A stretch of 41,165 nt of DNA from Chloroflexota bacterium (GCA_009840175.1 VXOI01000107.1:1-41165); one strand, 5' to 3'. Positions 17,328 to 25,384 are shown, counted from the first letter of the stretch. The notes: generated by a model from the letters alone, not told the origin. Translations and numbers: made by a program.

Positions 17328-17332
17328 AAATC

Positions 17333-19015
17333 TCACGCCCGCCGCCGGTCGAACTCCGCTCGCGCCCCGGTGCCGTAGGCTTGCAGCGCCCCCTGGCTGC
17401 CCGATGCGTTGGGACGCTGGAAGATCCAGTTCTGCCACGCGCTCAGCCGCCCGAAAATCTTGCTCTCCAGCGTTTCCGGCCCTCCGAAGCGCAGGTTGGC
17501 CTCCATCCCGGTCAGCGCGTCGGGCGAGAAGCTGGCCCGTTCCTCCAGGGCCAGCCGCACCTCGTCCTCCCAGTCAATGTCGTCGGGAATGAACGTGACC
17601 AGGCCTAACTCGTGGGCGTCTGCGGCATCCAGACTCCGCCCGATATGCTCCTCCAGTTCCTCGGCGTCCAGGAACCGGGCCTCTGCCCGCGACAGGCCGT
17701 TGACCATCGGCAGCGGCCCGAAGTTCATCCCGGTCAACCGCACGGTGGCTGGTTCGTCGTCATCGTCCAGTACACCGTCCAGCATATAGCAGCGGTCGGA
17801 AGCCAACGCCAGTTCAAGCAGCGTACCTGCGAAGCAGCTATCCGGCTCCACCAGCGATACGATAGACCGTGAGCTTACGTCCAGCCGCTTCAGTGTGCGC
17901 TTCAGGTACAGCGTAATCTCCCTCGCAAGCCAGTGGTCCGCGCAAGCCAGCAGCAGGTCATCGTATGCCTGCGCCAGATTGGCGTCGCCAACGGTGCGGA
18001 ACACCCACGTACCCACATCGCCCTCGTTGGTACGCAGATGCAGGATGGCGTCGTCCAACTCCCGCGCCAGCGCCAGCGGCCAGAACTGATCCCCTTGACG
18101 GCGGATGCCCTCGGCGTCAACGGGCGGCGCATTATTAGGGCCGCGAATCTCGAAGAAAGCCGAACCCAACTGCCGGTCAATCTTCACGATGACGTATTCG
18201 TAGACAATCTCATCCTCGCTGAACTCTCGCGTCAGCGGACTCAGTACGATGCCTTCTCCTGCCCTGGGCCGACTGCCCTCCGCAGCAATTTCCTCCGCCC
18301 GTTCTGCCACCGCATCATCGAACCGCGAGCGCGGCGCAAGTTCGTCCACCAGCCGCCACTCCAATGCGCGAGGGCCGCGCACCCCCTCGGACGCGGTGCA
18401 CAGGAAGTCGGCGTGGTCGCGGCGCACCCGGCGCTTGTCCACCAGCCGGGTCAGGCCGCCGGTGCCGGGCAATACCGCCAGCAGCGGCAGTTCCGGCAGC
18501 GCCACGGTGCTGGAGCCGTCGTCTATCAGGATGATATGGTCACAGGCCAGAGCCAGTTCATACCCGCCGCCCGCAGCCGGGCCGTTGACGGCGCAGATGT
18601 ACCGCTGCCCTGAGTGGGTGCTGGCGTCCTCGATGCCATTTCGGGTTTCATTGGTGAACTTGCAGAAGTTCACCTTCAGAGCGTGGTCCGCCTGCGCCAG
18701 CATCCGTATGTTCGCCCCGGCGCAGAACACCCGCTCGTGCCCCGACGTGACCACCACTGCGCCGACTTCGGGATGCTCGAATCGCAGCCGCTGCACGGCA
18801 TCGTACAGTTCGATGTCCACTCCCAGGTCGTAGGAGTTCAGCTTGAGTTCGTATCCGGGATGCAGTGGCGCATCTTCCTGCACCCGCAGCGTCAGCCGGG
18901 CCACCGCGCCTTCCACTTCCAATTGCCAGTGCCGGTACTGCTCCGGGGACGTGGCGAAGTCTATGCGACTGCCTCCCGCTTTACACTTTTTCAGAACACT
19001 TTCCGCTGACGCCAT
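17333..19015 (-). CDS. boxC: Benzoyl-CoA-dihydrodiol lyase BoxC
   Basis: The 560-residue protein is a double-length crotonase-superfamily enzyme matching BoxC, which hydrolytically opens the ring of 2,3-epoxybenzoyl-CoA to 3,4-dehydroadipyl-CoA semialdehyde plus formate. The N-terminal crotonase half carries RVFCAGANIRML (near 95-106) and NGPAAGGGYELALACDH with the second oxyanion-hole glycine. The C-terminal half carries SRSIVSLVEPDSCFAGTLLELALASDR, and the C-terminus has SAWQNWIFQRPN, a stretch typical of BoxC. The ATG at 19015 is preferred; a GTG two codons earlier is possible. It lies 39 bases downstream of an enoyl-CoA hydratase-like gene. Confidence 0.95.
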   Translation of the reverse strand: MASAESVLKKCKAGGSRIDFATSPEQYRHWQLEVEGAVARLTLRVQEDAPLHPGYELKLNSYDLGVDIELYDAVQRLRFEHPEVGAVVVTSGHERVFCAGANIRMLAQADHALKVNFCKFTNETRNGIEDASTHSGQRYICAVNGPAAGGGYELALACDHIILIDDGSSTVALPELPLLAVLPGTGGLTRLVDKRRVRRDHADFLCTASEGVRGPRALEWRLVDELAPRSRFDDAVAERAEEIAAEGSRPRAGEGIVLSPLTREFSEDEIVYEYVIVKIDRQLGSAFFEIRGPNNAPPVDAEGIRRQGDQFWPLALARELDDAILHLRTNEGDVGTWVFRTVGDANLAQAYDDLLLACADHWLAREITLYLKRTLKRLDVSSRSIVSLVEPDSCFAGTLLELALASDRCYMLDGVLDDDDEPATVRLTGMNFGPLPMVNGLSRAEARFLDAEELEEHIGRSLDAADAHELGLVTFIPDDIDWEDEVRLALEERASFSPDALTGMEANLRFGGPETLESKIFGRLSAWQNWIFQRPNASGSQGALQAYGTGARAEFDRRRA

Positions 19016-19054
19016 AGCCACCCCATCCCCTGCGTGATTCTTACTATCATTGTA

Positions 19055-19855
19055 TCAAACCTGACCCGAAGAAGGACTAAAATCCTGCCCTCGCTGGTAG
19101 TCCGGCTCCCGTCCCTCGCGGATTGCCGCCAGCGCCTCCGAGTGGTCCGGTGACGCCATAGCTACAACCTGGCGGCGCAGATATTCCTCGAAAAACTGGC
19201 CGTGGGGATAGTCCTGGAAGGCCGACAGCATCAGCTTGGTTTGACGCGCGCCCTCGGAACTGACAGACAGGTAGCGTTGCACCAGCGATTCCACCTCGGC
19301 GTCGAAGTTATCGGCGTCAACCACGTAGTCCACCAGCCCGATACGCAGCGCCTCGTTGCCGTCCACATTCTCCCCCGACAGCGCCATCCGCTTTGCCCGC
19401 CCCAGCCCGATGTACCGGGGCAGGCGGTAGGTTCCGAGGCCGGGAATGAACCCTTCCTTCGCGGCGGGCAACCCCAGTTGACAATCGGAAGTGGCGATGC
19501 GTATGTCGCAGGCCAGCGGCAGTTGCAGCCCGCCGCCCAGCGCATAGCCCTGCATCGCGCAGAGCGCCAGCTTGTCTGATAGCTCCAGCAGCCGCAGGGC
19601 CCGGTCCCAATGGTAGAAGTAGGCTTGCGGCGTTTCCCCGGCGGCCAGTTCCTTCAAATCAATGCCGGTACAGAAAGCCCGTCCCTCGCCCCGTATTATG
19701 ACCGCGCGCGCCGTCCTGTCGTCGTGAATTGCCTGCACTGCCTGGTGAAGCTCCACGGTCCCTTGATAGTTGACAGCGTTCAGGACAAGGGGGCGGTTCA
19801 GCGTGAGGCGAATCAGGTCTCCGTCGCTTTCATAGCGCATCGTTTCAAGATTCAT
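19055..19855 (-). CDS. Enoyl-CoA hydratase/isomerase family protein of the box cluster
   Basis: This 266-residue crotonase-fold protein has oxyanion-hole segments AFCTGIDLKEL (residues 60-70) and GYALGGGLQLPLACD. At the two positions where classical hydratases have catalytic glutamates it reads LPAAKEG and RAKRMALSG, so both appear to be lost unless E in AAKEG substitutes. This favours an isomerase or another crotonase reaction. In box clusters a Delta3,Delta2-type isomerisation of 3,4-dehydroadipyl-CoA is required before beta-oxidation, which would suit this gene. It is 18 bases from the ligase gene upstream and 39 from boxC, so it is clearly co-transcribed. Confidence 0.85.
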   Translation of the reverse strand: MNLETMRYESDGDLIRLTLNRPLVLNAVNYQGTVELHQAVQAIHDDRTARAVIIRGEGRAFCTGIDLKELAAGETPQAYFYHWDRALRLLELSDKLALCAMQGYALGGGLQLPLACDIRIATSDCQLGLPAAKEGFIPGLGTYRLPRYIGLGRAKRMALSGENVDGNEALRIGLVDYVVDADNFDAEVESLVQRYLSVSSEGARQTKLMLSAFQDYPHGQFFEEYLRRQVVAMASPDHSEALAAIREGREPDYQRGQDFSPSSGQV

Positions 19856-19873
19856 AATGTCTCGCCAATCAGT

Positions 19874-21160
19874 CTAAATCCGGCGGTTGTCCACGATGCG
19901 GACGGCCTTCCCCTCACTCCGAGGCAGCTCCCTCGGTGCAACCACATCGACGCGACACCCAAGCCCCAGCGCGCTTTGTAGCGTCGCCGACAATGTCCGG
20001 CCGACTATCGCATAAACATCCTCGTCCTCGATCAGTTCCTCCGACGCCTCCACTCGCACTGCAAGCTCGTCCATCTGCGACTCGCCTCGTGTCAGGTGCA
20101 GCTCGTAGTGGGGCTCCAGCCCCTCTATCCGTAACAGTTCGGCTTCAATCTGTGACGGAAACACGTTCACGCCGCGAATGATCAGCATATCGTCCGTCCG
20201 TCCCAGCGGCTTGCTCATCCGCGCCGTAGTCCGGCCGCATTCGCACTGCCCGCGCTCTAGCCGCGTCAGGTCGCCGGTGCGATAGCGCAACAAGGGCAAT
20301 GCCTCCTTCGTAACGCAAGTCAGCGTTAACTCGCCAATATCGCCGTCGGTCAGCGGCTCGCCCGTTGTAGGGTCAACGACTTCGGGAATGAAGTGGTCCT
20401 CCGCAAGGTGCAGTCCCCGCTTGTAAGGACACTCCATGGACACCGCAGGCCCCATAACCTCCGACAGCCCGTAGATGTCCAGGGCCAGGATACCCAGCCG
20501 CGTCTCGATTTCCGACCGCATCTCCTCCGACCACGGCTCCGCGCCGAAAACCCCCACGCGCAGCCTGCTCAGGTCAACCCCGGCCTCCGTCGCCTGCTCC
20601 GCGATGAGCAGCGAGTACGACGGCGTGCAGCACAGCACCGTCGCGCCGAAGTCCTGCGCCAGCTCCACCTGCCGCCGCGTGTTCCCTGCCGACACCGGCA
20701 CCACCGTTGCGCCCAGTCGCTCGCCGCCATAGTGCAGCCCCAGCCCGCCGGTGAACAGCCCGTACCCGTAGGCGACGTGGATGACGTCGCGCCGGTCTAC
20801 CCCCGCGATGCTCAACGCCCGCGCCGCCAGGTCGGCCCACATGGAGATGTCGTTGGCGGTGTACCCCACCACCGTCATTTTGCCCGTGGTACCACTGGAA
20901 GCGTGCAGCCGCACCACTTCATCCATCGGCACCGCAAACAGCCCGTAGGGATAGTTGTCTCGCAGGTCCTGCTTGACGGTGAAGGGCAGCCGGGCCAGGT
21001 CGTCCAGCGAGCGCACGTCCTCCGCCATAATACCGGCAGCTCCCAGTCGTCCCTGGTACATGGGCACATTGGCGGCAACGCGAGCCACGCAATCGCGCAG
21101 CCGCTCCGCCTGGAGAGCAGCCATCTCATCCTGCGATATGGCCTCCAAGGAGTCCCACAT
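19874..21160 (-). CDS. Phenylacetate-CoA ligase family protein (PaaK-like)
   Basis: The 428-residue protein has the compact PaaK layout. The P-loop SSGTTGK is near residue 88, DIYGLSEVMGP near 230, YRTGDLTRL near 300, and GRTDDMLIIRGVNVFPSQIE marks the start of the C-terminal domain. It activates an aryl acid (classically phenylacetate) to its CoA thioester with ATP. The ATG at 21160 is preferred over an in-frame TTG four codons upstream. It is the first gene of the box cluster. Because a separate benzoate-CoA ligase is present, this enzyme probably widens the substrate range, for example to phenylacetate or substituted benzoates. No paaABCDE genes are in the window. Confidence 0.9.
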   Translation of the reverse strand: MWDSLEAISQDEMAALQAERLRDCVARVAANVPMYQGRLGAAGIMAEDVRSLDDLARLPFTVKQDLRDNYPYGLFAVPMDEVVRLHASSGTTGKMTVVGYTANDISMWADLAARALSIAGVDRRDVIHVAYGYGLFTGGLGLHYGGERLGATVVPVSAGNTRRQVELAQDFGATVLCCTPSYSLLIAEQATEAGVDLSRLRVGVFGAEPWSEEMRSEIETRLGILALDIYGLSEVMGPAVSMECPYKRGLHLAEDHFIPEVVDPTTGEPLTDGDIGELTLTCVTKEALPLLRYRTGDLTRLERGQCECGRTTARMSKPLGRTDDMLIIRGVNVFPSQIEAELLRIEGLEPHYELHLTRGESQMDELAVRVEASEELIEDEDVYAIVGRTLSATLQSALGLGCRVDVVAPRELPRSEGKAVRIVDNRRI

Positions 21161-21207
21161 TGAGTGCCCCAACTTCCTTCGCTTACGGCCGGGTAAATCT
21201 CAAAGGG

Positions 21208-21897
21208 CTAGGAGTTCTGCTGGCGATGCAGTTCCTCTTCCAGTTGGCGTACACGAGCCTCAGCCTGGTGGCGGGCGATGCGTTCCTCTGCGTATGTGGT
21301 GAGGTATCGCCTGGACACGGGGTCCCAGAAACGCAGACTGCCCTCTTCCCAGCACAGGGCAAGTCCGAGGGACTCACTATGCCCCCAAAGGTGTTGGTCG
21401 TCCGTCTGGCTGATGTCGATGGGGACGTATGATCCCTCTATTAGTCGGTCCCCTGCCATCGGTGCTTGATGCCACAGTCCCCCGCTGGGGTCGAAGCGCC
21501 AGTATTCAGGAACGCCCATCGCGGCGTAGGCCTCGCGTTTGGCCGTTTCGTCTATGCGGCCAGTGGTGTCCGAAGCTACTTCAAGGACGAAGTCCGGCGG
21601 CTTGCCTTGCTCGGGTATGAGATACCCTTTTCGCGCGATCCGGGCCTCGGGATTCACGCCAAAGGCTATGAGTAGATCGGGATACCGCACTCCTTCGTAT
21701 CCTCTGGTGGGAATCAGTGCGGCGGCGATCTCACTGATGATTATGGTGGACTCCGGATTCCCGAAGTGCTCGGCCAATGCGGCAGGGTAACCGGGGAAAT
21801 TCACGTAATCGAAGGCGGTCATCTCTTCCGGTGGCGCTTCAGCAAACTGGATGAATTCCGCGGTGTCGGGCTTTGGCTTGATTTGTCTGGTGGTCAT
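21208..21897 (-). CDS. Uma2 family (DUF820) putative endonuclease
   Basis: The ATG at 21897 gives a 229-residue protein; the longer frame upstream crosses the promoter region of the divergent gene. It has the PD-(D/E)xK nuclease layout of the Uma2/DUF820 family: YPDLLIAFG (acidic residue), then PDFVLEVASDTT (E-V core), then KREAYAAMGVPEYWRFD. The C-terminus ends in a basic/acidic coiled segment (RIARHQAEARVRQLEEELHRQ) typical of Uma2. The family is abundant in cyanobacteria and Chloroflexota and its role is unknown; a nuclease activity is inferred from the fold. It lies 47 bases upstream of the PaaK-like gene on the same strand and could be co-transcribed with it. Confidence 0.85.
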   Translation of the reverse strand: MTTRQIKPKPDTAEFIQFAEAPPEEMTAFDYVNFPGYPAALAEHFGNPESTIIISEIAAALIPTRGYEGVRYPDLLIAFGVNPEARIARKGYLIPEQGKPPDFVLEVASDTTGRIDETAKREAYAAMGVPEYWRFDPSGGLWHQAPMAGDRLIEGSYVPIDISQTDDQHLWGHSESLGLALCWEEGSLRFWDPVSRRYLTTYAEERIARHQAEARVRQLEEELHRQQNS

Positions 21898-22023
21898 ATC
21901 AGGCTCACACGGCGGAAGTTTAAGCAGTTGTTGTGGTTTATTGGGTTGGAACTTACGAACCGCCCGACTGGCAGTCCGATTGACTCGGTTCAGTGTATCA
22001 TCCCTGCGTCTGCCCTCGCCCGT

Positions 22024-22053
22024 TTGACCGCCGCCGTATTCCGACCCTAGAAT
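22024..22053 (+). promoter_or_regulatory. Sigma70-like promoter of the ThDP decarboxylase operon
   Basis: TTGACC (22024-22029), an 18-base spacer and TAGAAT (22048-22053). The predicted start of transcription is near 22060, about 32 bases before the TTG start. The same hexamers occur at 38878-38907 and, on the minus strand, at 25698-25726. Confidence 0.65.
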
Positions 22054-22091
22054 ATCCCGCGACTCCAACCCACACCGACGGCGGTGCTGCC

Positions 22092-22604
22092 TTGCCCGTA
22101 TCCTCTGCCAACTCCCGCGTAATCTACGACGCCCTCAAGGACGCTGGCGTCAGCATCATCTCCGCCCTTCCTGAAACGTGGCTTGTCCACCTCGTCAGCA
22201 TGGCCGACGACGACCCCGAAGTCACTCTGGTACGCCTCAACAAGGAAGAGGAAGGTGTCGGCATCTCCGCTGGAGCACACCTGGCGGGCAAAAAGTCCGC
22301 CATGCTCATGCAGAACCACGGCCTGCTCACCTCCATCAACGGCATCGTGTCGCTGGCCCAGCTCTACCGCATCCCGCTGCTGATGCTCATCAGCTACCGT
22401 GGCGAGATGGGCGAGCGAGACCCGTGGCAGACCGAAGGCGGCCTGGTCACCGAGCGAGTCCTCGACGCTCTCGGCATTATGTACCGCAAGATGTCCGACC
22501 CATCGCTGGTGGCCCGCGACATCCGGCAGGCCCAGACCCTCGCGGAAAGCTCCCTGCGCCCGGTGGCCCTGCTGCTCACCCGCGAACTGATGTGGGAGGA
22601 ATAA
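22092..22604 (+). CDS. ThDP-dependent decarboxylase, alpha (PYR-domain) subunit, sulfopyruvate/phosphonopyruvate type
   Basis: The 170-residue protein is a free-standing PYR domain like ComD or the N-terminal half of phosphonopyruvate decarboxylase. It has the cofactor-activating glutamate in LNKEEEGVGISAGA and the interface segments AMLMQNHGLL and IPLLMLISYRG. The start is placed at TTG 22092 because the promoter lies upstream at 22024-22053; the longer frame would precede the transcript start. No good Shine-Dalgarno is seen, so the start is uncertain. Its stop shares one base with the ATG of the beta subunit. The likely reaction is decarboxylation of a 3-substituted pyruvate (sulfo- or phosphonopyruvate); the substrate cannot be settled from motifs. 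Confidence 0.78.
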   Translation: MPVSSANSRVIYDALKDAGVSIISALPETWLVHLVSMADDDPEVTLVRLNKEEEGVGISAGAHLAGKKSAMLMQNHGLLTSINGIVSLAQLYRIPLLMLISYRGEMGERDPWQTEGGLVTERVLDALGIMYRKMSDPSLVARDIRQAQTLAESSLRPVALLLTRELMWEE

Positions 22605-23170
22605 TGCTGCGAGCAGACGCGCTGGAGGCCATCTACCCCAAGATGAAGGACGAGGTCGTCGTGACCATCATGGGGGCCGTGGCCGTCGAACTGTATAACC
22701 TGGGCCACCGCCCCAACTTCTTCTACCTTGAGCACGGCATGGGCCTTGCGTCCTCCATGGGCCTCGGTCTCGCCCTTTCCCTGCCCGACCAGAAAGTAAC
22801 TGTGCTGGACGGCGACGCCTCCCTGCTGATGAACCTCGGCACTCTCAGCACCATGGCTCGCTATGCCCCGCCCAACCTGACCCACATCGTCTTCGACAAC
22901 GAAAGCCTGCTGTCCGTCGGCGGCTTCCCCTCCGCCACCACCACCGGCACCGACCTGGCAGGCATCGCCCGCGAAGCAGGCGTCGAGCACGTGGAAAAGG
23001 CCGACACCGTAGAGGCCATCGAAGAAGCCTACGCCGCCGCCGCCGACCGCCACGGCCTCTCCGTAATCCACTCCAAGGTCGAACCTATAGGCCCCCCGTC
23101 CTTCGCCATGGACATCGGCCTCCTCGAAAACCGCTTCGAGTTCGCGCGCCACCTGCGTACCCTGGCCTAA
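22604..23170 (+). CDS. ThDP-dependent decarboxylase, beta (PP-domain) subunit
   Basis: The 188-residue protein is the separate PP domain that binds the diphosphate of thiamine. The GDG-type motif reads GDASLLMNLG with the closing asparagine region VFDNES. YLEHGMGLASSMGLGLAL is a typical substrate-site segment of sulfopyruvate/phosphonopyruvate decarboxylases. GGGAGGA at 22594-22600 precedes the ATG, which overlaps the alpha stop by one base (TAATG). The two chains should form an alpha-beta active site. Its end overlaps the convergent LLM gene by four bases. Confidence 0.82.
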   Translation: MLRADALEAIYPKMKDEVVVTIMGAVAVELYNLGHRPNFFYLEHGMGLASSMGLGLALSLPDQKVTVLDGDASLLMNLGTLSTMARYAPPNLTHIVFDNESLLSVGGFPSATTTGTDLAGIAREAGVEHVEKADTVEAIEEAYAAAADRHGLSVIHSKVEPIGPPSFAMDIGLLENRFEFARHLRTLA

Positions 23171-24042
23171 AGCGCCCCCTCCGCGACCCGCTCCAGTTCC
23201 TCCAGCGTCTCCCGCTCGCCCCGCGTCGTCAGCATATGCACTACGTGGTTGGCCCCGGCGTCGAAGAAGCGGCGGTTCTGCTCCCGGTCCGGCGGCGCGT
23301 CCCACATCGTGATATTCAGCGACGACGGGTCGCGTCCGTTTGCCCGGTACATCTCCTCGATGTGCGCCCTCGCCTCCGGCAGCTTGTCCGGGTCGTGGTA
23401 CACCGACGTTGTCCGCGCCCGAGGCAGCCACCCGTCGCCGTAGTCCGCCACCCGCTGCCCTGCCCGCGAGAGTTCGCCGCCGATCATCACCGGAGGATGC
23501 GGCTGCTGCGCCGGCTTCGGATTGCAGATGATGGGCGGGAAGTCCACCCAACGTCCGTGGAACTCCGGCTCCTGCTCCGTCCACAGCTCCTTCATCGCGT
23601 ACACGTACTCCCGCGTCTGCGCCCACCGGCGGGGGAAATCTGCCCCCAGCAATTCCGCCTCGCCCTGTAGCCAGCCCGCTCCGATGCCGAACACGAACCG
23701 CCCACCCGATACCAGGTCTAGCGTCGCCACTTCCTTGGCCAGCCGTATCGGATTCCGCTCCGGCACCAGGCAGATGCCCGTCCCCAGCCTGATAGTCTTC
23801 GTAGCCGCCGCAGCCGCTGCCAGGTACACCAGCGGGTCCATGATCTGGTTTATCCGCCCGTCCGAATAGGCGCTGGGAGCGCCCGCCGCCGCCCCGGCCG
23901 CGCCGACGCTGAAATCGGCGGGCACCACCCCATGCTCGGGCGCCCACAGCGACCCGAACCCCAGCTCCTCCACCTTCCGCGCCAGCCCCACGATGTCAAA
24001 GTCGTGTTCAGTCATCAACAGACAAATGCCAACTTCCGCCAT
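23167..24042 (-). CDS. LLM-class F420-dependent oxidoreductase
   Basis: The 291-residue protein is a luciferase-like TIM barrel of the F420-dependent subgroup. Typical segments are the N-terminal EELGFGSLWAPEH, IRLGTGICLVPERNP (near 85-99), DLVSGGRFVFGIGAGW (near 108-123) and the PPVMIGG turn. It would reduce or oxidise a small substrate using F420 or flavin; the substrate is unknown. It converges on the ThDP decarboxylase genes with a four-base overlap, so the two units may interfere or be functionally linked only by proximity. Downstream of its start lies a 203-base spacer holding repeats of families B and G. Confidence 0.88.
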   Translation of the reverse strand: MAEVGICLLMTEHDFDIVGLARKVEELGFGSLWAPEHGVVPADFSVGAAGAAAGAPSAYSDGRINQIMDPLVYLAAAAAATKTIRLGTGICLVPERNPIRLAKEVATLDLVSGGRFVFGIGAGWLQGEAELLGADFPRRWAQTREYVYAMKELWTEQEPEFHGRWVDFPPIICNPKPAQQPHPPVMIGGELSRAGQRVADYGDGWLPRARTTSVYHDPDKLPEARAHIEEMYRANGRDPSSLNITMWDAPPDREQNRRFFDAGANHVVHMLTTRGERETLEELERVAEGAL

Positions 24043-24081
24043 CAGGACCTCCGTAACTCTCCGTCATTTCTGTCCCCGAAC

Positions 24082-24107
24082 CGTCATTCCCGCGAAAGCG
24101 GGAATCC
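24082..24107. repeat. Dispersed palindrome, family B (copy 1)
   Basis: CGTCATTCCCGCGAAAGCGGGAATCC contains the hairpin ATTCCCGC/GCGGGAAT with a four-base loop. Other copies are at 25911-25936 and 27888-27913. Confidence 0.9.
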
Positions 24108-24216
24108 AAACCCCCGCGTACTAACGCACTCTGATTTCTGAGATACGTACGGAGAAGACCCTCTCTTTTTCTTGGTAAAGCGCCTTAGTCATGACTCGGA
24201 GACTATCAGTGCACTC

Positions 24217-24262
24217 CCAATCCTGATAATCCCATAATCACAAAAATCATAGTTCAGACAAC
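24217..24262. repeat. Dispersed repeat, family G (copy 2)
   Basis: The run AATCCTGATAATCCCATAAT continues with CACAAAAATCATAGTTCAGACAACTG. Read on the minus strand it encodes the last residues (VQLSEL) and the TGA stop of the DNA methyltransferase gene. Confidence 0.7.
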
Positions 24263-25269
24263 TGAACGACAGAGGAAGCCAGCTCCTCCCACTGCACTCC
24301 CTCAGCTCGCAGCCGCCGCTCAGCAACCTCCCGCGCCGCTGGTGCGTCGTCCATGCCGATGAACCGCCGCCCCAGCCGCGCCGCCTCCAGCAGTGTTGCC
24401 CCGCTGCCCGCATAGCAGTCCAGCACCGTGTCGCCCGGCTCCGACGACGTCAGTACGATACGCTCCAGCATCGCCGAGTTCTTTTGTGTCGGATAGCTGG
24501 GACGCTGCGGGTCCTTGTACACCCACACGTCCTGCGGCAGCTTGCCCGAAGACTGGTCGGCATATATTATCTTGCGCGGGTTTCCGGTGCTGCTCCACGC
24601 AATCAGCCCGGCCTCGTCCAGTTCATCCAGCTTGTCCGGCGGATAGCGCCAGTGCCGTCCCGCAGGCGGCGGCATACCCCGCCAGTGGCCGCCTGTCGCC
24701 CCCTTGCGCGTGACGCCCGGGGCGTGCAGCGGTGTGGTGGTGTAACGGCGTCCTTCGCCGTCCACCAGCGGGTAACGCGATTCAGCCTCGTCGCCGGTCA
24801 TCGGCTCTTCTTGCGGATGCCACTTGATCCGGTAAGGCGACACCGAGTAGAAGAGAATCGTGTCCTTGATGTTCCCGTATGAAAGGCGGCTGAAGTTCTT
24901 GGGGTTGCACTTGATGCGCGTGATGCTGTTGCGGAAGTTGCGCTCCCCGAACACCGCGTCCATCAGCAGACGGACGTGGTGCTCCATCTTCACGTCAATA
25001 TGGACGTATATCGAGCCGTCGGCAGCCATGACCGAGCGAATGGCCTCCAGCCGCAGCCGCAGTTGTTCCAGGTAGTCGCCGCCCTTCAGCGTATCGGCGT
25101 AGGCCAGCTTCCCCGACGCGCTGACGGTGTTGGCACGGTCGGAGTCCATCAGGAACTCGGTGTTGGTGGCAAAAGGCGGATCAATGTATACCAGGTCAAC
25201 CCGCATTCCATGCTCACGGACCATTTCCAGCCCGTCCAGATTGTCCCCGGTGTGAAACAGGTGCTCCAT
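24247..25269 (-). CDS. Site-specific DNA methyltransferase (beta-class N6-adenine/N4-cytosine), orphan
   Basis: The 340-residue protein has catalytic motif IV DPPF at 30-33 and the AdoMet-binding motif I CYAGSG at 285-290. That order defines a beta-class amino-methyltransferase such as CcrM, M.HinfI or type III Mod subunits. The target-recognition region lies between them (about 110-240). The ATG at 25269 is chosen because a promoter at 25300-25328 would start transcription near 25293, downstream of the alternative start. No restriction enzyme gene is adjacent, so it is an orphan with a regulatory or protective role. Its C-terminal residues and stop come from a family G repeat. The recognition site cannot be read. 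Confidence 0.87.
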   Translation of the reverse strand: MEHLFHTGDNLDGLEMVREHGMRVDLVYIDPPFATNTEFLMDSDRANTVSASGKLAYADTLKGGDYLEQLRLRLEAIRSVMAADGSIYVHIDVKMEHHVRLLMDAVFGERNFRNSITRIKCNPKNFSRLSYGNIKDTILFYSVSPYRIKWHPQEEPMTGDEAESRYPLVDGEGRRYTTTPLHAPGVTRKGATGGHWRGMPPPAGRHWRYPPDKLDELDEAGLIAWSSTGNPRKIIYADQSSGKLPQDVWVYKDPQRPSYPTQKNSAMLERIVLTSSEPGDTVLDCYAGSGATLLEAARLGRRFIGMDDAPAAREVAERRLRAEGVQWEELASSVVQLSEL

Positions 25270-25299
25270 GACTGCCCCAGTCGTGCAACTCTGTTTCAC

Positions 25300-25328
25300 A
25301 TAATACTTGCATTTAGTCAGAGTCACAA
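25300..25328 (-). promoter_or_regulatory. Sigma70-like promoter of the methyltransferase gene
   Basis: On the minus strand TTGTGA (25328-25323) is separated by 17 bases from TATTAT (25305-25300). The predicted transcript start near 25293 leaves a leader of about 23 bases before the ATG at 25269. Confidence 0.6.
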
Positions 25329-25331
25329 GAA

Positions 25332-25361
25332 ACGCCCCCCTTTGCCTGTAAAGGGGGGCGT
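25332..25361 (-). terminator. Rho-independent terminator after the ferredoxin gene
   Basis: ACGCCCCCCTTT (25332-25343) and AAAGGGGGGCGT (25350-25361) form a perfect 12-bp stem with a six-base loop. On the minus strand it is followed by TTTCTTGT. It lies 23 bases beyond the ferredoxin stop and just upstream of the methyltransferase promoter, separating the two units. Confidence 0.85.
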
Positions 25362-25384
25362 CGGGCTTCCAGGTGCGGTGTCGC

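Noticed and set aside
21993-22091. N-terminal extension of the ThDP alpha subunit
   Set aside because: It spans the TTGACC/TAGAAT promoter and encodes an arginine/proline-rich segment unlike the family.
25270-25326. N-terminal extension of the methyltransferase (start at 25326)
   Set aside because: The promoter at 25300-25328 would start transcription downstream of that codon, and family similarity begins at the ATG at 25269.
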